DNA from: Luzula sylvatica
Lineage: Eukaryota; Streptophyta; Magnoliopsida; Poales; Juncaceae
Direction of reading: 5' to 3'
Length of the DNA stretch: 64,000 bases
Assembly (NCBI GenBank): GCA_946800325.1
Contig: OX326959.1
Coordinates: 40,786,908 to 40,850,907 of the forward strand
The translations under genes were made by a program, and so were the position numbers. The notes under the pieces are model-generated. The model worked only from the letters and a program-made list of their open reading frames with translations. It searched no databases and was not told the DNA's origin. Shown piece by piece: positions 56,430-64,000 of this stretch; position 1 is the stretch's first letter; the number at the start of each line of letters is the position of its first letter.

Positions 56430-59400
56430 ATGTTTTCTAGCAACACCAAATATATCGATGAGATTGATATGATTCCAAATATATCGATGAGATCGATATG
56501 ATAGATAGCTTTTGAGCCGAAATTACCGTAATTAACCTTGATAGTAAAATAATAGTTCTTAGACTTAAAGGAACGTGTTGGACACGGAAATGGTAGATTC
56601 AGGGCTCGAGGCTTTGGCTTTAGAGAAAGAAAGCCGGGTTCGATAAACTTTAAGAAGGAATCGAACGATATTACGTGCCTTGTGGTGGCATGTATAGACG
56701 CAAATTTCTCAAAATTGTTTTGAGAATTCGGGTGCATACGAAAGTAAAACACAACGCTCATGAAATAGTTTCAAGAGCTAGAGCGCGTTGAATGGTTCGA
56801 TGCGGCTCAAAGAGTAGGTTAATTTTGAGACGCCTTATGGGTCTTTGATTAACACTCGTGTGTTGATGGAACGAGATTTGATCTTCGTGAACGAATATCA
56901 TATGCATTCGATAGATAAGCCGATCCCGGAATTGCATGAGATGCGATAAATTTGAATAGGAGATGCTTGGAGCATCCGAGGAATCCAGAGTATTGAGATG
57001 CGTGGATGTCCTTGTAATTCAAAGGCGGGATCGAAAGAAATAAATGTCTAAGGGTATTTTGGGAAATTATTTTCCAAACAGAAAGTTCGGACAAGGAGTT
57101 CTCCAAACTAATGACTCAAAGAACGGTGAAATCCGAGGAGGATTAAACCTAGAAGTTGATTGCTTCTTTTGGCATTACCGTCTTAGCCATATGAATGAGT
57201 TACGCGAATCTAGATTTCATATGATGGATTGCTATAATCATTCGAATTAGATTCGATTGATTGATGCAATACTTATTTATTAGGCAATATGACAAAGAGC
57301 ATCATTCTCCAAAGGTTGGAGAAAGATCCAACAAATTATTGGAAATTACATTTAGATGTAAATGTTCTGATAAATTCTGAGGTAAGAGGAGGCTATCGGT
57401 ATTTTGTTACGTTTACGGACGGTTAAAGTAGATACGGTAATATATGTTTAATGCGTGCCGAAACGGAGACTTTGGAAAGGTTCAAAGAATTTCAAAACAA
57501 AATACAAAATCGACTAAGCAAGAAAATCAAAGCCCTTTCGATGGGATCGAGAAGGTGAGTATTTGAGCTACGCACTTTGATAGGATCGAAGAGGCGATAT
57601 TTGAGTTATGAGTATTGATGATCATTTATGATTGTGGAATCGTTTCACGATTACCTTTATTCGGAACATTGAGATGTGTCCGAAAAGAGGAAATGAACGC
57701 ATGTTGGACATGGTTCGATAAATGATAAGTCAAACGGATCTCCCAAAAATGTTTTGGGAATACGCCCTTGAGACAGCGGCACTAATAAATGGTTGCATAT
57801 AAGATATGGATCATAAACTTTCTAATCGGTACATAAGACGCCATATGAGATATGGATCGGAATGGTTCTGAAGTTGTCATTTGTACATATTTGAGGATGT
57901 GAGTATATTTCGAAATTTGTTTCGGTTAATATCAATCCCAAATCTGAAAATTGTTCGTTTATCATATATCCTTAAGGAAACTAAAGGGTATTAGTTCTAA
58001 CGTCCCGACGAAAATGAGAATTTCGTGGCTCAAAGAGATGCCTTCTTAGAGGAGGGCTGGATGCGCACAAGTTTGGAACTTGATGTCGCTTATCTCTATG
58101 CGGGCTAGTGGGAGTAGAATAAATCTCGAAAGAGTTCGAGATCTAGAAAATGAACATTGTACCGATGAATGTTGACACGACTTCATCAAGAGTTGATGAA
58201 TACGAGTCGAACACACAAATGAATTTTTCGTAGATCAAGTAGGTTATATCATAAGTTGGTAAATACGGATTTATCGTTGCTAATGATGATAGATCGAAAT
58301 CATATGGTGATTCGATATCCTACAAGGATGCTATGAAAAGTAACGGTTCCACATGGCAAGGTGTCATTAAATCTGAGATTCGATCCGTGTAAATTATCAA
58401 GTTTAGAACTTGATTTCATTACTTTCAGGGTTAGACCCATGAAATGTGAATGGGTTTTCTAGATGAGAACCAACACGGATAGGAATACGCATATAACAAA
58501 GCGAGGCTAGTAGCGCAAAGTTTCAAGTATTTCATAGTCGGACTATGAGGAAATGTTTTCGCATGTTGCCATGCTTTCACATTCTCGAAATTCTGCTTGC
58601 CATGGTCGCGTATTATGACTATGTGATGTGGAAAAATGGATGTCAAAACCGAATTTCTTGACAGAAATTTTATGAAAGGATGTATACTTGACACAACCTT
58701 ATGGTTTTGTCGATTCATAAGAATCGGGGATAAGATATGCACGCTTTAACGATCCATATGATGGATTAAAGAAAGTTTCTCGGAATTGGAATATTTGTTT
58801 TGACGAAGTTATAAATTGTTATAACATTGTCGAAACGAATGAAAACTTTGTGTACACATGCAGGTTAGTGGGAGCCGCGTTATATTTCTTGTAACGACAA
58901 TGGATTTAGGCGAGACCGCTTATGATTTAAGCGTGAAGATCTATATGATAGATCTAAGAAGTTCCTCGTTCTATATTATCACACGTATATCGACATATTG
59001 TTGAAAATGGTTTTCAACATATAACTCCTTGGATGAGTTAAATCGAAATGTCGAATGACAGATATTATCTACGGCTCGATGTGAGACATCAATTAGGGAT
59101 AAAAATAATAATATGATGCTTTACATTTGATGTGAGGATCAATTATATCTGTCATGATATGTATGTGGATATACGTCGCAAACATAGAGCGTCTAGTTCA
59201 CCATCAATAAAATCCATGGGAATCACACGAGTTTGAATGTAATGCGATTACATGAGACTAACTCTTGTGAATGTATAATGGTTATACATATATATACATA
59301 ATGGTTATGTATATATAAACCCATCGGGATTTGTATTGATAGCGGTGAATGTTATTCATGAATACTTTGCACAAGAATTCAGGATTTTATTTTATCTATA

Positions 59401-59944
59401 ATGGTGTGGAGGACGTATTGGTTATAAAGAGTCATAACAACAACAGTTTCCAAATATGGCACCTCCAAATATGTAGCACGACTTTCGATCACAAAGTGTG
59501 TACATGTTTTGCTTAAACGAAAACACGGTTATGTGGAAAGGTTTCACATGACCAATAGTTTATGATTATATTTACGGAGGCGAGTATATTGTGGTTATTA
59601 ATCGCAAAAGGAAGCGGTATGGATCAAGGATACATGACCAAACTCGAGTAGTCACGAGTTATCGGATTTATGGTTGTGTATTGCGTGAAACGCAATAGTA
59701 CAAGCCAAAAATGCCGAGGTCACAACCACTTCTAGCCAATACTCAGAAAATTTCATTTGATCCATGAAATTTTGTGAAAAGATGTGATCGTAGGTATTGG
59801 AAATGTTCCAAACCTGATGAAGATTAACACTAGCAGCAACGTGCGGACCCGTTTACAAAACCGCTCTCTCTAGTCGCGCGTGATTGTCATGCGATGACTA
59901 TGGGTATGAGATACCTAGAGGAGGAAGAAGAGAGTAGTGTGTAG
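56430..59944 (+). pseudogene. Copia-4 gag-pol, heavily decayed
   Basis: It begins with a recognisable gag start (ATGTTTTCTAGCAACACC) and ends GAGATACCTAGAGGAGGAAG, as in Copia-3. Patches in between match in order: the gag region near 56890-56940, integrase FWHYRLSHMNE (about 57170), VSEKRK, RT ASRN-like sequence near 58770, and RNase H patches near 59480-59600. Dozens of stops and small indels break every frame. The decay contrasts sharply with the nested Copia-3. Confidence 0.85.
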
Positions 59945-61112
59945 TTATCTAATACGATAGTCCTCGCAGGTTGTGGGTATGGAGATACCCATAGGTAAAC
60001 GTTGTATCACCCAAATACTTAATCCATATGAATGCATCCCTTTTAAAAAATTTGTTTACTTAAATTTTTATGCATTCATCTTATATGAAAACTGTGTGCG
60101 GGTTGTGTAATTTGATTACATGAACCCTGATTTGAGCTTGTGTGAACACCGGCATAATTGAGGATTATGTTAAGCAAAACCGTCACACCTAAAGTTTCAT
60201 TTCTAAACATCCCTAGTCGCGGGCCAGTTTGCTTAAGAGATAAGCATTTCTATTATAAGGGAATAGACTGAACGCGTACACTAGTACGTTATTCGAGAAG
60301 ATGATTATGTTTTGCTAATCATAGGACAAAGGTGTTTGTCGAATCGGGAACGTAGATATATGCTAGGTGACATATATTGGATATGACCGAAGCCGCGAGA
60401 CCATGACATGGTTTAGTCATTATAGATGGACTTGCGACGAGTAGGGTATTAGGTTCTTCATACTTGAGGGGACCATTGATTGAGTTATGTGCGTAACACA
60501 ATACTTTGATATGATCTTACGCTCACCGTAACAGGGAGTTAAAATGGTCATCTTTGGGTATTGTCCGAAACAAGGAATTCAATGTGAGTCTCCAAGATAG
60601 GAATTGTTTACTCCGAAAGGAAGAGATATCTCTTAGGCCACTCGATGAATTGATTAACGAAAACCATGGCCATGGTCAATGATATTAATGGTTAATATCG
60701 ATTGAAATTGTTAACTCAATTCGGAAACGAGGAATAACTATAGTTAATCAAAATATAAGGATGACTACCACCATGCCTTTTGATTAACGGATAACGCTAA
60801 CAAGAGAACTAATAACCGCTATTCGAGATAGGCACAATGATCACAATCATTTTTCATGTTAACATGGGTAGCCATGATGGAGTGACTAGATCCCGCTCAT
60901 GGGCTTGTAGTGCTTTGGAAACATCCTACTGCCATCGTTAACCGAACCTACATGGTCACACAGCGAGTCGTACTAAGTCGGACTTGATTATAAAATTGGC
61001 ACATAAGATGTGCATAGCTTGGTATTTTGATACGCGAGCTATATTCTCTAAAATCGTGCATATTGGATATGCATGAGTACCTTTTAGGTAGATCTGAAAT
61101 TGAGTGGGAGAC
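59945..61112 (+). other. Copia-4 3' UTR and polypurine tract
   Basis: Colinear with 53262-54424 of Copia-3. The polypurine tract GAGTGGGAGAC is at 61102-61112. Confidence 0.85.
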
Positions 61113-61164
61113 TGAAGGAAATACAGTTTCAGGATCAACCGTAAAAGTGTACACAAGGATAAAC
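61113..61164 (+). repeat. Copia-4 3' LTR, first 52 bases
   Basis: TGAAGGAAATACAGTTTCAG ... ACACAAGGATAAAC matches the start of the 5' LTR at 45047. It is interrupted at 61165 by a CACTA terminus; the rest lies outside the window. Confidence 0.88.
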
Positions 61165-61189
61165 CACTACAACAGATTGGAGTATCAGC

Positions 61190-61503
61190 GACGGGAGGAG
61201 AGCTTCAGCGACGGCCCGTCGCTAATAAAACAAGTTTTCACCGACGGCCCGTCGCAGAAGAGTATTACCGACGGTTTTATTAGCGACGGCCCGTCGGTGA
61301 TATTCAAATTGTTCCGTCGGCCCGTCGCTAAACTCCCAAACCGTCGCCAATAATGTGCGACGGCCCGTCGGTGATATTATATACCGTCGCTAATACTCTC
61401 CGTCGGCCCGTCGGTGATTGAATACCGTCGCTCATACTCTCCATCGGCCCGTCGGTGATTGAATACCGTCGCTAATTCTCTTCTCCGTCGGCCCGTCGGT
61501 GAT
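61190..61503 (+). repeat. CACTA subterminal repeats
   Basis: About eight copies of GACGGCCCGTCG, often followed by CTAAT or GTGAT, in both half-site contexts. CGACGG-C-CCGTCG is an odd palindrome. Such subterminal arrays bind the accessory transposase protein in known CACTA systems (family knowledge). Confidence 0.88.
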
Positions 61504-61539
61504 GTTGTATACGCCTTCTTATACCCCGCTGGCCTCCTT

Positions 61540-61830
61540 CTCTCTCTCTTTAACCCTAAACCAAAAGTGGCTCTCTCTCTCTCGTGAAGCTTGAATGGCT
61601 CTCTCTCTCTCTCACGCTCTCAGGTGACCCCCCCTCTCTCGCTCTCTCTCTTTCGATGCAGTAACTCTCTTAACCCTAAAGTGGCTCTCTCTCTCTCTCT
61701 CTCGATCTCGCACAGCCGCCGCCTAGCTTGAATGGCGTTGTCGCGAAGCTTGAATGGCTCTTTCTCTCTCTCGATCGACGCTGACCTCTCTCTCTCTCAC
61801 TCTCGCTGCATCGCTTAGAGCTCTCAGGTG

Positions 61831-61897
<67 letters not shown>
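61540..61897 (+). repeat. CT-rich microsatellite field
   Basis: Repeated CT runs, the longest about 65 bp at 61832-61897, interspersed with repeated phrases (GTGGCTCTCTCTC, AAGCTTGAATGGC). The Arg-Glu open frame on the minus strand is an artefact. Confidence 0.93.
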
Positions 61898-61902
<5 letters not shown>

Positions 61903-63626
61903 AGTAAAAACAAACGTAGAAAGTTAGCACAAATCGATTAGGGTTTTTTTTTTGCTCAAATTAGAGGTTTTTTTTCGAAATTAGGGTCATTTTTGCTGAA
62001 ATTTTTGTTTATTTGCTGAAATTAGGGTTAGTTTCCTGAAAATAGTGTTTATTTGCTGATTTATTTGCTGAAATTAGGGTTTTTTGTGCTCAAATTAGAG
62101 GTATTTTTTCGAAATTAGGGTTATTTTTGCTGAAATTAGTGTTTATTTGTTGAAATTAGGGTTATTTTTGCTGAAATTAGTGTTTATTTGCTGAAATTAG
62201 GGCTTTTTATACTAATTTGCTGAAATTAGGGTTTTTTGTGCTCAAATTAGAGGTTTTTTTTCGATTCTGTTTTAGTTCCTGTTTTAAATTCTGTTTTAAT
62301 TCTTTTTAAACTATTTTTAAACTATTTTTAAATCCTGTTTTAATTCTGTTTTGAACTGTTTTAATTCTATTTTTGAACTATTTTAAACTGTTTTAAATCC
62401 TGTTTTAAGAGCAAAAGGGAGGAGTTTTTATGTGTTTCAATGTTAGAATTTGGGTATAATTTAGGATATAATTTAGGGCTTAATTAGGGTTTAATTAGGG
62501 TTTAATTTAGGGTTTAATTTAGGGTATAATTTAGGGTATAATTCAGGGTTTAATTAGAGTTTAATTAGGGTATAATTTAGTTCATTTCTGCTTGTTAATT
62601 TCTGAAATTATTAGTATATTAATATTATTATATTATTATATTATGTTTAATTTTTTTATTTTCAGAAAATAATATTTTTAATTTATACTTAATTTTATTG
62701 TGTTATTTTGCAGCTTGTGTTGATGGCGTCCAGTAACAGGGGAAATTAGGGGTTTTTTATCCTTATTTGCTGAAATTAGGGTTTTTTTTATGGAATTAAT
62801 GGGTATTTTCGTAATTTTCAGAAATTTAAGGGTACCACAAAGAATTTTATGCAATTTAATCTCCTAAATATTCTGATTAGTGGATTAAATGATTAATAGT
62901 AATAATAAATGATGAATTGTGCAGTTATTGAGGTGCAAGGAAAGGATTATGGTACGCCAAAGGTGGTCGAGACATGGGGCCCATGTGATGCATCGAGATC
63001 TGTGCTCGGCACGTGTCAACTGGATAGTCTACAAAACCTCCATTCTCATTTTCAAGTACGCTTATTTTATTTTTATTTTAATATATTTATTTTTGAATTT
63101 ATTTAACTAATGTGCAAAATTTATGTTTTTATAGGCACAACAAAAGGTTCTAGAGAGAAAAAATCCTGATGAGGAAGATGATCCCGACTCCAGTAGCAGG
63201 GAGGCATCCAGTAGCAGGAATAATTTATGTTTTTATATCAGCGCAATGAGACGCAGTGCCGATGCGGTCAGGGTTCAAGACGCGGTTCTAGAGAGAAAAA
63301 ATCCTAATTATTTTTCGAACTTAATTTGAAATTTGATTGGTTTTATTTCGTATTATTTATTATTTAACAATTTTTATATTTTATTCTACATGACGGAGTG
63401 AATCGAGAAGGATGTGTGCATCGAGATTGTCGTTGCGGTGAGCAAGGAAGATGGAGTGACGAGGTAGCATTTTCGTATTTGTATTGTTTGTATTATTTGT
63501 ATTATGTATTGCTTATTTGAATATTTGTATTATTTTGTATTATTTGTGATATTATGTGGGGCTTCTGTTTTTGAATTTTGTGATATTTGTTATATTATTT
63601 ATATTATTTGTATTATTTTTGAATTT

Positions 63627-63741
<115 letters not shown>

Positions 63742-64000
63742 TGAATTTGAAATATGTGTATGTGTGTGTGTGTGTGTATATATAATAAATAATAATATAG
63801 GTAATTAAGTAATATGTTTTACATTAATAGTATATTATAATAATAATATATATAACAAATAATAAACATATATAATAGTAATATGAATAAATAATTAAAT
63901 ATTAATTTTAATATTAATTAATTAAATATAATAATTAATTAATTAAATATAGTATCTGCTACGGGCCGTCGCTGAAACCAGTATGAGCGACGGGCCGTCG

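Larger units (their letters stand above)
45047..61164 (+). mobile_element. Copia-4: old, decayed element split by Copia-3
   Basis: Parts in order: 5' LTR 45047-46117, PBS variant 46119-46130, leader (46118-46231 and 55391-56429, split by Copia-3), ruined gag-pol 56430-59944, 3' UTR, polypurine tract 61102-61112, and the first 52 bases of the 3' LTR (61113-61164) before a CACTA insertion. The leader resumes after Copia-3 at the expected place (TTTCGTTAAAATCACAAGTG), which supports the nesting. Confidence 0.88.

Noticed and set aside
61676..61930. Minus-strand open frame with an Arg-Glu repeat
   Set aside because: Translation of a CT microsatellite in the CACTA element.
62440..62580. TTTAGGG-rich stretch that might be an interstitial telomere
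   Set aside because: Units are spaced by TATAA and TTAA bases and are not tandem heptamers; it is a degenerate internal repeat of the CACTA element.

Overview
This window is plant nuclear DNA. The evidence is: Ty1/Copia polyproteins primed by initiator tRNA-Met (TGGTATCAGAGC beside the LTRs), a Tat-type LTR terminus (TGATGAGCGGG...CATCA), CACTA, hAT, Mutator-like, Tourist-like and SINE insertions, and two intron-containing DUF247 (UPF0481) genes, a land-plant family. The species cannot be named from the sequence. Only the two DUF247 genes look like functional host genes. Almost everything else is transposable elements, simple repeats or duplicated flanking DNA.

Layout. 1-11015: Copia-1, a broken Copia element carrying two reverse-oriented LTR remnants inside pol and a Tat-type solo LTR in its 3' UTR. 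11016-14150: Copia-2, a truncated relative. 14151-17300: AT-rich DNA with a MITE nested inside another of its own family. 17288-19154: DUF247 gene 1 (+). 19252-23021: a non-coding LTR element (minus) with both LTRs and a matching 5-bp target duplication. 23027-40436: duplicated DUF247-flanking DNA in direct and inverted copies, with DUF247 gene 2 (minus, 29409-31049), a leftover DUF247 5' end without its gene (35797-36297), and several TIR elements and a SINE that can be dated relative to the duplication by their empty sites. 40854-44315: Tourist-like elements full of AAC/AAT arrays, and a higher-order minisatellite. 44713-64000: a nest in which an LTR fragment (Copia-5) holds decayed Copia-4, which holds young Copia-3 in its leader, which holds a solo LTR in its own leader; a CACTA element cuts Copia-4's 3' LTR and runs off the window end.

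The most unusual signal is in the noncoding RNA of the Copia family. Copia-1, -3 and -4 share a 5' leader/U5 with a series of hairpins whose loops are conserved while the stems change on both sides. Three leader hairpins show one loop motif, and that motif is identical at all three sites within an element yet different between elements. This looks like a selected RNA structure (packaging, dimerisation or trans recognition) and I know of no description of it. Second in interest are arrays of short palindromes in LTR promoter regions (GCGTCATGACGC in Copia, CCGTTACAACGG in the Tat LTR), and the DUF247 duplication history.
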